The position numbers and the translations under genes were made by a program. Positions 26,325 through 36,612 of a DNA stretch of 64,000 nt are shown one piece after another. The notes under the pieces are model-generated. The model was given only the letters and a program-made list of their open reading frames with translations. It was not told where the DNA came from and searched no databases. The stretch is from Oceanobacter kriegii DSM 6294 (GTDB lineage: Bacteria > Pseudomonadota > Gammaproteobacteria > Pseudomonadales > Oceanobacteraceae), in contig NZ_AUGV01000004.1 in assembly GCF_000422845.1 (NCBI RefSeq), positions 1-64,000 of the forward strand, given 5' to 3'. Every line of letters begins with the position of its first letter. Within the stretch, counting starts at the first letter, position 1.

Positions 26325-27282
26325 AGTGGCATCCTTCTTTATTAAGGAATTTCTCGAAGTCTTTATTCGGTTTGGCGACCAACGACATATGCTCACCCGA
26401 AATCGGATGACGGAACTCCAGTTGCAGCGCGTGCAGAAACAGGCGACGGCAACCGTGCTGCTGATCGATCAATACCTGAGCCTTGTCGCGGTACTTGTCG
26501 TCACCGGCAATGGAATACCCCTGAAACTGGCAATGCACCCGAATCTGATGAGTACGTCCAGTAACCGGCTCGGCTTCGACCAGCGAATAGTGCGGGCCGG
26601 ATGACACCAGTTTGTAACGGGTATGTGACGCTTTGCCCTCGCCGTCCACCAACATAATACGCTCGCCGGATTTGCGCTCGAATTTCTTCAGTGGCGCTTT
26701 CACTTCGTTCACGGATGCCGGCCAGCGGCCATGCACCAGCGCCAGATAACGCTTTTGGATACCGCTTTTATTGACCAGCATTTTTTGCAACGCCACCAGT
26801 GCAGAACGCTTCTTGGCAATCAGAATGATGCCCGAGGTATCACGATCAAGCCGGTGCACCAACTCCAGAAAGGTGTGCGACGGGTACATCTGGCGCACGG
26901 CTTCAATCAAACCCAGGCTGACGCCACTGCCCCCGTGAACAGCCAATCCGTGCGGTTTGTTAACCGCCATAATGGCATCATCTTCGTACACAATGGCATC
27001 CCGAATGCCTTGCAGCAGGTCATCGGAAGCATGAGCGGCCGCCTGCTCCTGCGGCAAGCGAATCGGCGGCACCCGAATCAAATCGCCGCTGTGAATTCGG
27101 CTGTCGGCCTTGACCCGCTTTTTATTCACCCGCACCTCGCCTTTGCGAACAATGCGGTAAACCAACGCCTTGGGCACCTTGCCCAAGGCGGTGATCAGGA
27201 AATTATCAATACGTTGACCGTCGTTATCCTCGGTTACCTCAATGAAGTTAACTTTGGATGTGTCGAGTTCAAACCTGGCCAT
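26314..27282 (-). CDS. rluC: 23S rRNA pseudouridine synthase RluC
   Basis: The 322-residue enzyme has an N-terminal S4 RNA-binding domain (GQRIDNFLITALGKVPKALVYRIVRKGEVRVNKKRVK) and the RluA-family catalytic motif HRLDRDTSGI with the essential aspartate. RluC modifies U955, U2504 and U2580 in E. coli 23S rRNA. The start at ATG 27282 (MARFELDTSK) has GGAG just upstream. It is divergent from rne, the classic arrangement. Confidence 0.95.
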   Translation of the reverse strand: MARFELDTSKVNFIEVTEDNDGQRIDNFLITALGKVPKALVYRIVRKGEVRVNKKRVKADSRIHSGDLIRVPPIRLPQEQAAAHASDDLLQGIRDAIVYEDDAIMAVNKPHGLAVHGGSGVSLGLIEAVRQMYPSHTFLELVHRLDRDTSGIILIAKKRSALVALQKMLVNKSGIQKRYLALVHGRWPASVNEVKAPLKKFERKSGERIMLVDGEGKASHTRYKLVSSGPHYSLVEAEPVTGRTHQIRVHCQFQGYSIAGDDKYRDKAQVLIDQQHGCRRLFLHALQLEFRHPISGEHMSLVAKPNKDFEKFLNKEGCHYEL

Positions 27283-27381
27283 AGGACTCCGAAAACTGGC
27301 GGAAACAGACAAGTGGCAAGCCAACCAATGGCCGCAAAACCTCATCATTTCAGGTGGAGTTGCCGCTTTGCGTCCAAAGCT

Positions 27382-27410
27382 TTGCTGCCACCAAACTTTG
27401 TTGCTATATT
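27382..27410 (+). promoter_or_regulatory. Promoter of rne
   Basis: TTGCTG (27382-27387) and TATATT (27405-27410) are 17 nt apart, with an extended -10 TGC. A start near 27417 gives an rne leader of about 540 nt. No competing ORF fits this signal. Confidence 0.75.
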
Positions 27411-27416
27411 CCGACT

Positions 27417-27956
27417 GCTGTATGGCTCATGTATATCTTTAGAGCCACTGCATGAACGCCGAAACAAAGCCGGCGAGTATAGAAGAAGAAGAGGTTTCAA
27501 GAAACTCTTCGCAAGATTTAACCCGGCAGGTTGCGAGATATCAGAGCCTGCGAAACAGTCAGACGGCCGCTTATGGACCAGAAACACCGAAGCCGCCGCG
27601 GGAAATATAGCCCCACTGTTTCGCGCCAATATCGACGCCCCCGCCAGTGAGATAAACCAGGCAGCCCAACTGCTGGCGATCTCGCTTTATCAAATTATGG
27701 AAGACAGGCTGTCTGATACCGGGAAAAATCCGGTTTGCATGGCGCGTCCGCGACACAACGCCGACCCCACAGAAAATCAGCCGCCGTCTGGAGTGTTGGT
27801 GCCGGAATGCACCTATGCAGCAGGCCCTGTGGCATCGAGTTAAGACGTACCGATGTGCAGCCCTCTCAAAGCACCCATAAACATTTTGGTATTGGCCGAC
27901 CTACAAGCGTCGGAATTGCCAGTGGTGCGTATGCCCAACAGAGCTAACCGTACTGC
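27417..27956 (+). promoter_or_regulatory. Long 5' untranslated leader of rne
   Basis: Between the predicted start and the rne ATG there are about 540 nt without a convincing gene. E. coli rne has a 361-nt leader that RNase E itself binds and cuts, giving autoregulation. The same control is likely here, but I cannot fold the leader to show the hairpins. Short ORFs in the region lack ribosome-binding sites and family resemblance. Confidence 0.6.
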
Positions 27957-30900
27957 ATGAAAAGAATGCTGATTAACGCAACTCAACCGGAAGAGTTGCG
28001 CGTAGCGCTGGTCGACGGCCAGAAACTGTACGATCTGGACATTGAATCCGGCTCCAGAGAGCAAAAGAAATCCAACGTTTACAAAGGCAAGATCACCCGC
28101 ATCGAGCCTAGCCTCGAAGCCGCTTTTGTAGACTTCGGTGCAGAGCGTCATGGCTTCCTGCCACTGAAGGAAATCTCCCGCGAATACTTCCGCAAAGACC
28201 CGGGTCCAGGTCGCATCAACATCAAGGATGTGATCAAGGAAGGCCAGGAAATCATTGTTCAGGTTGACAAAGAAGAACGTGGTAACAAGGGCGCTGCCCT
28301 GACCACCCAGATCAGCCTGGCCGGTCGCTACCTGGTACTGATGCCAAACAACCCACGTGCCGGTGGTATTTCCCGTCGTATCGAAGGTGACGATCGTTCA
28401 CAACTGCGCGATGCCATGAAGGAAATGACCATTCCGGACAAGATGGGCGTTATCGTCCGTACTGCCGGTATTGGCCGCACGGGTCAGGAACTGCAATCCG
28501 ACCTAGACTACCTGCTGCGTTTGTGGGAAGCCGTACAGCGCGCTTACGACGAAGTGGCTGCGCCTCAACTGCTGCTGCAGGAAAGCAACGTCATCATCCG
28601 TGCTATCCGCGACTACCTGCGTCAGGACGTTGGTGAAGTACTGATCGACACCGATGCTGCCCACGCCGAAGCATTGGCGTTTGTTGAGCAGGTGATGCCG
28701 CAGTACGTCAACAAGTTCAAGCGTTACGAAGATACCGTACCGCTGTTCAACCGTTTCCAGATTGAGTCGCAGATCGAAAGCGCCTTCCAGCGTGAAGTGA
28801 AGCTGCCTTCCGGCGGTTCCATCGTCATCGACCCAACCGAAGCACTGGTGTCCATCGACATCAACTCTTCCCGTGCCACCAAAGGTTCCGATATTGAAGA
28901 CACTGCCTTCAATACCAACCTCGAAGCGGCCGACGAAATTGCCCGCCAGCTGCGCCTGCGTGACATGGGTGGTCTGGTGGTTATCGACTTCATCGACATG
29001 CTGTCCAACAAGCACCAACGTGAAGTGGAAACCCGTCTGAAGAAAGCACTGGAAATGGACCGTGCTCGCATTCAGATTGGCCGCATTTCCCGCTTTGGTT
29101 TGATGGAAATGTCCCGTCAGCGTCTGCGTCCGTCACTGGAAGAAACCAGTGGCCACGTGTGCCCACGCTGTAGCGGTACTGGCGTTATCCGTGATGTTCA
29201 GTCCACCGGCTTGTCCATCCTGCGTCTGATTGAAGAAGAAGCCGCCAAGGAAAACACCGGACAGGTTCGTGCCATCGTACCTGTAGTGGTTGCCAGCTTC
29301 CTGCTGAACGAAAAACGCGCCCTGATCGAACAGATTGAGCGTCGTCACCACACTCGTGTGATGGTTCTGCCAAATCCGCAACTGGATACTCCGCACTTTG
29401 AAGTGCTGCGCTTGCGTCCGGACGATAGCCTGGTGGGTGAGATTTCCTACGAGCATCGCTTCGACGAAGCCGAGCCAGATTATGGCATCGACACCACCAT
29501 TGCGCCTGCAAGCAAAGCTCAGGAAGCCGCTGTTAAAGGTGTGGTTCGCCCGGCAGCACAGCCTGTAGCCGAACAACCTGCGCCAAAACCGGCCGAAAAA
29601 GCCAGCCCTGCAGAATCCCAGGGCGTAATTGAAAAAGTCGCTGGTTTCCTGTCCAGCCTGTTCGGTGGCAACACCGAAGAAGAAAAGCCAGCAGCGGAAT
29701 CCAAGCCTGCCAACAAGGCACGCAAGGAAGAAGGTCGCAGCAACAACGGTAACGGCAACAAGCGTGGCAATGGCCGCAACCGTCGCAACAACCGTGATCA
29801 GGACGAGAAGTCTGATAACCGTGGCAACCGTTCTGAACGTTCTTCCGAGCGTACTGACGACAGCGAAAGCGGTAACAACGAGAATGGTCGCAGCCGTAGC
29901 CGCAACCGTCGTCGTAACAACGATCGAAATAACGATCGCAGCAATGACCGTAACAACGACCGCGCCGAACGTGGCAACGACCGCAATAGCGAGCGTAATG
30001 CAGATCGTAAGGCCGATAGTCGCGAAGAGACCGGCAAAGACACCGACAGCAGCAACACTGAGAACACTCAGGAAGCTCGCTCCAACGGTCGTCGTCGCCC
30101 TCGCCGCGACCGCAGCAACGGCAGCACTGAGTTCCGTCGCGAAACACCAAAGCCAGGTGCGGAAGAAGGTGAGAACAAGCCAGTAGCAGCACCGGCAGCC
30201 AAGTCAGAAGACGCACAGGCAACTCAAGCCGCTGCAGCTGACAACAGCGGCCAGGACAACGCCGAAGAGCGCCCAGGTCGTCGTCGCCGTCGTCGTCGCA
30301 GCCGCAAGTCTGACAATGCGGAAGCCAGCAACTCAGAAACTGCAAATGCCGAAACCGTGAATGCTGACAATGCAAACACAGAAGCGGCAACTGAAGCGAC
30401 TGAGAGCAAGGCCACTGAAGCAGCCAAGGTAGAAGAAGCGCCTGTAACTGAAACTGCAGCCGAAGCGACAGAAGCAACAGCTGAAGTAGCAGACACTGCA
30501 AAATCAGAAGAGCCAGCCGAAGCCAAGTCTGAAGAAGCGACTGCTTCTGCCGACGAAGCACAAGAAGGCAGCGCCAATGCTGAAGAAGCTAATGCTGAAA
30601 AGGCCGGCGCAGAAAAGGCAAATGCAGAAGAAGGCGACGAAGAGAAACCAACTCGCCGTCGTCGTCGCAGCCGTCGTCGCAAGTCAGCCGACAAGCAGGA
30701 TGCTGATGCAAACGCTGAAGACACTGCGGTTACTGAGAGCGCGGCCGAAGCCCCAGCTACAGAAACCAAAGCAGACGAAGCTGCCACCAGCGAACCTGTT
30801 GCGGAAGCCGCCAAGGCCGATGCTCCTGTAGCGGAAGCCCAAGAAGCTTCAGAAGCAAAGGAAGCTGCAGCAGAAAAACCTGCTGAAGTAGCTACATCTG

Positions 30901-31436
30901 AGCCTGAAGCGAAAGCAGAAGCCGAAAAAGCAGAAGACGCCAAGCCAGAAGTTGAGGCAAAAGCCGACAACGAATCAGATACCGAAGAAGCGTCTTCTGG
31001 TCGCCGTCGTCGTCGCCGTGCCGGTGGTCGTGCACCTAACGACCCACGCAACTCAGGCAAAGCTGCTAAAGCTGAAAAGGCCAAAGCCCAGGTTGAAGCA
31101 GACCCTGTTGCCGAGGTTGTTGATGCTCAGGTAGCTGAAGTGGCCGAAGCAACCGCAGAAAGCGCAGCTGTTGAAAGCACTGCTGTCGAAACTGATGCTG
31201 CTCCACAAGCAGAAGCGCCTAAAGCAGACGCGGAAGCGTCGGTTGTCGAAACCAGCGAAACCCAGACTGCTGATACAGCTGAAGCCAACGAAAGCCTGAC
31301 GGCACCTGCAGCAGAAGCTGCTTCTACAGACACCGAGGCTTCCGAAGCCCCAGCGACTGAAGCAGAATCAACTGAAAGCACAGAGGAAGCGTCTACCGAG
31401 GACAGCGAGAAATCCGATACTCGCACTCCTTCCTGA
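27957..31436 (+). CDS. rne: Ribonuclease E
   Basis: The 1159-residue endoribonuclease starts [30 protein letters not shown]. The catalytic half (1-520) has the S1 domain ([19 protein letters not shown]), the 5'-sensor/DNase I-like regions ([12 protein letters not shown], with catalytic Asp in VVIDFIDM) and the zinc-link CPRCSGTG. The rest (about 520-1159) is a disordered scaffold: Arg/Asn-rich at 600-720, then Ala/Glu-rich with arginine islands near 711, 776, 899 and 1016. That half binds RNA, membrane and degradosome partners. RraA, its inhibitor, is encoded at 47644-48138. A terminator follows the stop. Confidence 0.97.
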   Translation: MKRMLINATQPEELRVALVDGQKLYDLDIESGSREQKKSNVYKGKITRIEPSLEAAFVDFGAERHGFLPLKEISREYFRKDPGPGRINIKDVIKEGQEIIVQVDKEERGNKGAALTTQISLAGRYLVLMPNNPRAGGISRRIEGDDRSQLRDAMKEMTIPDKMGVIVRTAGIGRTGQELQSDLDYLLRLWEAVQRAYDEVAAPQLLLQESNVIIRAIRDYLRQDVGEVLIDTDAAHAEALAFVEQVMPQYVNKFKRYEDTVPLFNRFQIESQIESAFQREVKLPSGGSIVIDPTEALVSIDINSSRATKGSDIEDTAFNTNLEAADEIARQLRLRDMGGLVVIDFIDMLSNKHQREVETRLKKALEMDRARIQIGRISRFGLMEMSRQRLRPSLEETSGHVCPRCSGTGVIRDVQSTGLSILRLIEEEAAKENTGQVRAIVPVVVASFLLNEKRALIEQIERRHHTRVMVLPNPQLDTPHFEVLRLRPDDSLVGEISYEHRFDEAEPDYGIDTTIAPASKAQEAAVKGVVRPAAQPVAEQPAPKPAEKASPAESQGVIEKVAGFLSSLFGGNTEEEKPAAESKPANKARKEEGRSNNGNGNKRGNGRNRRNNRDQDEKSDNRGNRSERSSERTDDSESGNNENGRSRSRNRRRNNDRNNDRSNDRNNDRAERGNDRNSERNADRKADSREETGKDTDSSNTENTQEARSNGRRRPRRDRSNGSTEFRRETPKPGAEEGENKPVAAPAAKSEDAQATQAAAADNSGQDNAEERPGRRRRRRRSRKSDNAEASNSETANAETVNADNANTEAATEATESKATEAAKVEEAPVTETAAEATEATAEVADTAKSEEPAEAKSEEATASADEAQEGSANAEEANAEKAGAEKANAEEGDEEKPTRRRRRSRRRKSADKQDADANAEDTAVTESAAEAPATETKADEAATSEPVAEAAKADAPVAEAQEASEAKEAAAEKPAEVATSEPEAKAEAEKAEDAKPEVEAKADNESDTEEASSGRRRRRRAGGRAPNDPRNSGKAAKAEKAKAQVEADPVAEVVDAQVAEVAEATAESAAVESTAVETDAAPQAEAPKADAEASVVETSETQTADTAEANESLTAPAAEAASTDTEASEAPATEAESTESTEEASTEDSEKSDTRTPS

Positions 31437-31454
31437 TAGACACTGATCCAGTGT

Positions 31455-31480
31455 AAAAGCGGGCTTCGGCCCGCTTTTTT
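31455..31480 (+). terminator. Rho-independent terminator of rne
   Basis: AAAGCGGGC, loop TTCG, GCCCGCTTTTTT gives a GC-rich stem with a T run, 19 nt after the rne stop. The 276 nt from here to the next gene are pyrimidine-rich and hold nothing I can identify. Confidence 0.92.
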
Positions 31481-31756
31481 ATTGCCTGCGTTCAAGCGCG
31501 CACCCCTCTTTCTTGGCCTCCTCTTTCTTAACCCCTTGGCCCAACCCCCTGCTTCCGCCCCTTTAAACCCCTCTGCCTTAATCTCTATTGGTCTTTGAGC
31601 GCACCGTCGCGCCTCATTCAAGCCAGTTCGATATACCTCAAAGATGTACTAAACTTTTCCTTTATGACTAAAGCTGCCAATAAACGCAGAGTAGTAGAAG
31701 ATAAAAAACACAATGATTAAGCTGAACATCAGGACATTCTGATAGATGGGTCATCC

Positions 31757-32803
31757 ATGGATAGAAATTGTCGAGTTCTGGTAGTAGACGACGTTGCTGA
31801 TAACATCCGGGTTGCGATGAGCATTCTGCGAGAAGAAAGCTACGATTTGTCCTACGCCACATCCGGAGAGAAAGCCCAGCAACTACTGAAGTCGCAGGAG
31901 TTCGATCTGATCCTGCTCGACATTATGATGCCGGGCATCGACGGATTTGCGGTGTGTGAATTTATTCAGCAAGACCCTCGCCACAGCGACACACCGGTTA
32001 TTTTCCTCACCGCCCGCTCAGACGTTGATGCCATTACTCGCGGCTTTAAAGCCGGCGCGGTCGATTACATCGTCAAACCATTTCACGCCGCCGAGTTGCT
32101 GGCTCGGGTTCGCACCCACCTCGAATTGCACGCATCCCGCAAACTGCTTCGGCAAAACAACCTCAGCCTGCAACGTAAGGTTAACCTGACCGAAAAGCGC
32201 ATGATGACCGAGCTGGAACAAAGCCAGCTGGAAATGATTCACATGCTGACCGAACTGATGGAGTTCACCTCGGACGAAACCGGACGCCACATCAAACGAG
32301 TAGCAGAAATCTCCCGACTGCTGGCCTACCACGAGCCATCGCTTTCAAGCGAAGACGAAGACATCATCTTTCATGCCTCGCCAATGCACGATATTGGCAA
32401 GGTGTTTGTTCCCAAGGAAATCCTCAACAAGCCCGGCAAACTATCGCCCTCCGAGTACGAAATCATGAAAACGCACACGGAAAAGGCACATCAGTTTCTG
32501 CAAACCTCGTCACGCAAGGTGCTGAAAGCTGCCGACATCATCGCCTGGCAACATCACGAGCGCTGGGACGGCACTGGTTACCCGCGTGGGATCAGCGGCG
32601 CTGACATTCATATCTATGGCCGCATTGTCGCTATTGCCGATGTGTTCGACGCCCTCACGCACAAACGGGTGTACAAGGAAGCCTGGACCACCGACGACGC
32701 CATCCGCTACATCGAAGAAAACCGCGGTAGCCATTTCGACCCCGGCCTGGTGGATGTATTCCTTCAAAACGCCGACGAATTCATCGCCATCGTCAATCAA
32801 TAA
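31757..32803 (+). CDS. Response regulator with HD-GYP c-di-GMP phosphodiesterase domain
   Basis: The 348-residue protein has an N-terminal receiver (5-120; acidic DD near 11-12, phosphorylatable Asp in LILLDIMMPGIDGF, Lys in IVKPF). A coiled-coil linker follows (about 130-165), then an HD-GYP domain (170-340; MHDIGKV, HHERWDGTGYPRG). HD-GYP enzymes hydrolyse c-di-GMP to pGpG or GMP. All signature residues are present, with GTGYP in the GYP position. The next gene, 20 nt downstream, is a hybrid kinase that probably phosphorylates the receiver. The ATG has no strong ribosome-binding site. Confidence 0.93.
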   Translation: MDRNCRVLVVDDVADNIRVAMSILREESYDLSYATSGEKAQQLLKSQEFDLILLDIMMPGIDGFAVCEFIQQDPRHSDTPVIFLTARSDVDAITRGFKAGAVDYIVKPFHAAELLARVRTHLELHASRKLLRQNNLSLQRKVNLTEKRMMTELEQSQLEMIHMLTELMEFTSDETGRHIKRVAEISRLLAYHEPSLSSEDEDIIFHASPMHDIGKVFVPKEILNKPGKLSPSEYEIMKTHTEKAHQFLQTSSRKVLKAADIIAWQHHERWDGTGYPRGISGADIHIYGRIVAIADVFDALTHKRVYKEAWTTDDAIRYIEENRGSHFDPGLVDVFLQNADEFIAIVNQ

Positions 32804-32823
32804 TCCCGGAAAGGAATCCGCCC

Positions 32824-35800
32824 ATGCGTCCGTTTGTTCTGCTGGTCTGGATGCTGCTGATGACCGCGTCCTGCGGCAGTCGTGCGTTTGAACTGAACGC
32901 TGAAGAGAAATACTGGGTCAGCACCCAGAAGACCATCACCGTCGGTGTACAGCGGGATCTCGCCCCTTACGACTTCGTGAACAGCAAAGGCGAACCCGAT
33001 GGCTTTTCCCAAAACCTGCTGGGTGACATCCTCAAACGCGCTGGTTTAAACGTTAATTATGTGATGGCCGACTGGCCGGATTTGCTGGAAGCCAGCCGCA
33101 ACGGCGAGGTAGACATTCTGGCCACCAGCGTGAAAAGCTGGTCTCTCAACAATGATCTGTTATTCAGCACCCCCTACATTCGCATGGGGATTTATCTGTT
33201 TGGCCACAGCGATCTGGTCGGCAGCAGCGAAACCTACCTGAGTAACCTGAAGCTCGCCATCGTCGAAAACCATCCGCTGACAGAACTGGTTCGTCGCCAA
33301 TACCCAGGCATGACACTGGTAAAAACCGCCAACGTCAGTGAATCCATACAAATGGTTCTGGAAGGCAAAGCCGACTTGCTGATTGGTCCCTACCCTGCGG
33401 TTCATTATGTGCTGGGCCAGCAAGGCGTTCTGAACATCAAACCGCTGAAGTCCTTCACCGCCGAAGATTTCCGCATGGCGGTACCGATGAACATGCCCAT
33501 TCTGCGCGACATCCTCAACGACGCGCTGGCGGATTACAGCCGCACCGACATGGACCAGCGCATGCAGCTTTGGATACCGGATCAAAACGGCATCAATCAG
33601 GACATTATCCTGTCACTCAGTGAAGTGGAGTGGCTCAAGGCAAACCCCACCATCAGTGTCAGCGGCCCATCAATGCCGCCTGTTTACTTTGTTGAAAACG
33701 ACCAGCTCGACGGTTTGGCTGGCGAATATCTGGGCCAGGCCGAACAAAGCCTGGGCGTGCATTTTGTACCCAGCGATGGCAACCGTTCCGTGGTGGTCGT
33801 TGATGACGTCAACTCGTTCCCTTTCCGTGAGTATTACGAACCGCTCACCACGCTCTTGACGACACCTCTGGTGATCCTGAAAACCCAAGGATCAGACTTT
33901 GTTGGTGATCTGCAATCGCTGGAAAACCTCACCATAGGCGTACCCGAAGCCGCCAGCTACCAATACACCCTGCGCGACAAGGTGCCGAATAGCGTCATCA
34001 CCCCATTCGACAGTTATCAGGCGGGGCTCGACCTGCTGGAAGGGGGTGAACTCGATGCCATTGCCCTGCCCCTGATCACCGCCAATCACCTGCTTCGTGT
34101 CGACAACCACCGCAACATCAAGGTCGTCGGCAAGACCGGCATCCTGATCAAACCAACCATTATGATCAGCCGCCAGTCACCGCAGCTGCGTACCGCGATT
34201 GAGAGCGCCAACATATCCATCAGCGAATCCGAACGTCTGAAGGTGCTGCAACAATGGACCGACGTTGAGTTTGCCGAAAAGGTCGACTACACCCTGCTGG
34301 TTCAAATTGCGGTGATCTTTGTGTTGTACGTGGCAGCCAGCCTGCATTGGAACCGCAAGCTGGCCCGAGAAGTGGATCAGCGCAAACAAGCCGAGATGCA
34401 GCTGCAAACCGAACGCGATAACTTCAAGGCGCTGTTCAAGGAAGCCACCGAGTGCAACATGATATTCCTGTTTGGGGAGTGCATCGCCTTTAACCACGCC
34501 GCCGAGCAGCTGTTCGGGCGGGCGGGTCCAGATGCTCTGAAAGGCTGCCGTCTGGAAGACCTTGCACCATCATTACAACCCGGTGGCATGGACACCCAAG
34601 AGCTTTTGTTGCGCGCTTTTTCAGTCTGCTTGAACGCAGGCAACCATCAGTTTGAACTGATGGTCTGCAACAGCGACGGCAATAAGCTGTGGGTCGACAT
34701 TTCACTGACCAAAATCCTGCTGGAAGGCAAACCCGCCGTTTATGCTGTGTTCCGCAACATCACCGAGTCCAAACGACTGACATCAGAGTTGGCCCGCGCC
34801 AAGGAAGCAGCCGAAGTAGCCAACCGGGCAAAATCCACCTTCCTGGCCAATATGAGCCATGAAATCCGCACGCCGATGAACGCCATCATTGGCTTTACCG
34901 AACTGCTCAGTGAACAACTCGACAAGCCACGCCTGCGTACATACGTCGATACCGTACACAAAGCAGGTGAGTCGCTATTGCAGCTGATTAACGACATTCT
35001 GGATCTGTCCAAAATTGAATCCGGCAAACTGGAAATTCGTACTGCACCCACCAGCATCAATCACCTGGTGGACGAGATTGCTGAGTTTTTCTCGCTGACG
35101 ACCACCTCCAAAGGGCTGGATCTGGTGGTCAACACCGATCCCGGTCTGCCCAGAGCCGTCTTGGTGGATAACATTCGCTTGCGTCAGGTATTGATCAACC
35201 TGGTCGGCAACGCCGTCAAATTCACCGCCGAAGGGCACATCGCCATTGAAACCAAAATTCTTCACATTGACGATCACCTATCCAAAGTCGGGCTCGAAAT
35301 TCGGGTCTGCGATACTGGCATTGGCATCTCCGAACACGATCAGCAGCTGATTTTTGGTGAATTCGAACAACTGGTCGACAAACAAGCCAACGATGCCAGT
35401 GGCACCGGACTGGGCCTTGCCATTTCCAAACGACTGGTAGAGATGATGAATGGGGTGATTTCGGTTGAAAGCACGCCGGGAGAAGGCGCCTGCTTTATCG
35501 TCAGGCTGCCAGCGCTGGATATCGCCAGCATCGACATGGCCGACGCCATCGACCGCGCCGCCACACCAGCCGCCGAAACCGTCGGTATTTTTACCTCCTG
35601 CAGCGTGATGGTGGTCGACGACATCAGCAACAATCGGGAGCTGATCAAACAGATTTTTGACCAGTCCTCCGTTCGGATCATCGAAGCCGAGGACGGCCAG
35701 CAAGCCGTGGACATTTTGGGGCGTAATGCACAAGAAGTTGATGCCGTATTGATGGACATACGAATGCCCGTGATGGACGGCTATGAAGCCACTCGCCAGA

Positions 35801-36312
35801 TACGCGCCAAGCACCCGGATTTACCCGTAATTGCCCTCACCGCCTCGGTGGTCAACAACCCGGAAGACCCGGGCCAGCTGGCCATGTTCAACGGCCATTT
35901 ACGCAAACCCGTATTGCGGCGTGAGCTGGTATCCATGCTGAAGCCCTGGCTACCGCACCAGTCCGTCGATAGCCCAACCATCAGACCGGGGCATTCCGCG
36001 GGATCATCAGCGGGCAAGCCGACTGACAGACTTGGCAATACCGGTAGCAGCAATACAGGTGGCGATACCGGCAGTAGCACCCCGGAACAACGCGGTAAGC
36101 TGGCCCAGCAGCTGGCGCCGATGTTCAAAAAAGCCAACACCACCCAAAGTCTGGACGACACCAAAGCCTTTGCCGAACAGCTCATTGACCTGTCTGAAAA
36201 AGACCAACTGGTTGAATTTCAGGAAATTGGTATCAACCTGCTGGCGGCGATTGATACCTTCGACATCATGCTGATTGAGACCTTAATGGAGCGGTATAAG
36301 TCGGCGCTGTGA
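32824..36312 (+). CDS. BvgS-like hybrid histidine kinase
   Basis: The 1162-residue kinase begins with a signal-like hydrophobic segment (1-20). Two tandem periplasmic solute-binding domains (about 30-260 and 265-490) precede a membrane helix (about 488-508) and a PAS domain (about 535-650). Next come a HisKA domain (His near 680 in FLANMSHEIRTPMN), an ATPase domain (GTGLGLAISKRL near 860) and a receiver (925-1045; Asp near 977 in AVLMDIRMPVMDGYEA). The last 115 residues are a Ser/Gly linker and a helical end without an HPt histidine motif. The paired domains suggest sensing of small ligands. The operon partner is the HD-GYP regulator upstream. Confidence 0.93.
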   Translation: MRPFVLLVWMLLMTASCGSRAFELNAEEKYWVSTQKTITVGVQRDLAPYDFVNSKGEPDGFSQNLLGDILKRAGLNVNYVMADWPDLLEASRNGEVDILATSVKSWSLNNDLLFSTPYIRMGIYLFGHSDLVGSSETYLSNLKLAIVENHPLTELVRRQYPGMTLVKTANVSESIQMVLEGKADLLIGPYPAVHYVLGQQGVLNIKPLKSFTAEDFRMAVPMNMPILRDILNDALADYSRTDMDQRMQLWIPDQNGINQDIILSLSEVEWLKANPTISVSGPSMPPVYFVENDQLDGLAGEYLGQAEQSLGVHFVPSDGNRSVVVVDDVNSFPFREYYEPLTTLLTTPLVILKTQGSDFVGDLQSLENLTIGVPEAASYQYTLRDKVPNSVITPFDSYQAGLDLLEGGELDAIALPLITANHLLRVDNHRNIKVVGKTGILIKPTIMISRQSPQLRTAIESANISISESERLKVLQQWTDVEFAEKVDYTLLVQIAVIFVLYVAASLHWNRKLAREVDQRKQAEMQLQTERDNFKALFKEATECNMIFLFGECIAFNHAAEQLFGRAGPDALKGCRLEDLAPSLQPGGMDTQELLLRAFSVCLNAGNHQFELMVCNSDGNKLWVDISLTKILLEGKPAVYAVFRNITESKRLTSELARAKEAAEVANRAKSTFLANMSHEIRTPMNAIIGFTELLSEQLDKPRLRTYVDTVHKAGESLLQLINDILDLSKIESGKLEIRTAPTSINHLVDEIAEFFSLTTTSKGLDLVVNTDPGLPRAVLVDNIRLRQVLINLVGNAVKFTAEGHIAIETKILHIDDHLSKVGLEIRVCDTGIGISEHDQQLIFGEFEQLVDKQANDASGTGLGLAISKRLVEMMNGVISVESTPGEGACFIVRLPALDIASIDMADAIDRAATPAAETVGIFTSCSVMVVDDISNNRELIKQIFDQSSVRIIEAEDGQQAVDILGRNAQEVDAVLMDIRMPVMDGYEATRQIRAKHPDLPVIALTASVVNNPEDPGQLAMFNGHLRKPVLRRELVSMLKPWLPHQSVDSPTIRPGHSAGSSAGKPTDRLGNTGSSNTGGDTGSSTPEQRGKLAQQLAPMFKKANTTQSLDDTKAFAEQLIDLSEKDQLVEFQEIGINLLAAIDTFDIMLIETLMERYKSAL

Positions 36313-36347
36313 ACAGCCATCAGGCCACTTATTCCGCCTCGGATATA

Positions 36348-36612
36348 GGGACCCTCTGAATAACTCGGTGCCCGCTCTGGATGACAAGGCGAAGCTGAAT
36401 CACGAAGCTGATTTGCAGGCCTGACGGGTCAAGTCAAAAATCAGCGACACAGAGTCAGCAATGCCCTGTCATCCCCGTAGGGCGCGGCCTGCAGACTGCC
36501 AGAACGGTGTTGGCGAATTTGGAAAGGACAAGTCATTTCACTGCATTCGCCGCCTTGTTCTGACAACCTGCAGGACTCACGCAGAGCAGTGCAGAGTTAT
36601 TCAGAGGGTCCC
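36348..36612. mobile_element. MITE-like element with perfect terminal inverted repeats
   Basis: The 265-bp element has perfect 19-bp terminal inverted repeats: GGGACCCTCTGAATAACTC at the left and its reverse complement at the right. Both ends are flanked by TA, which fits a TA target-site duplication. No ORF fits a transposase, so it is non-autonomous. The end sequence (CTCTGAATAA) resembles ends of IS5-group elements as I recall them. The right end supplies the last codons and stop of prpF. Confidence 0.8.

Noticed and set aside
27345-27629. 94-codon minus-strand ORF in the rne leader
   Set aside because: It runs against the strong rne promoter, with no ribosome-binding site and no family resemblance.
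30224-31084. Long serine/alanine-rich ORF antisense to rne
   Set aside because: It is a shadow of the Ala/Glu-rich coding repeats, with low complexity and no ribosome-binding site.
36348-36612. Insertion sequence with transposase
   Set aside because: At 265 bp with no suitable ORF it can only be a non-autonomous element.
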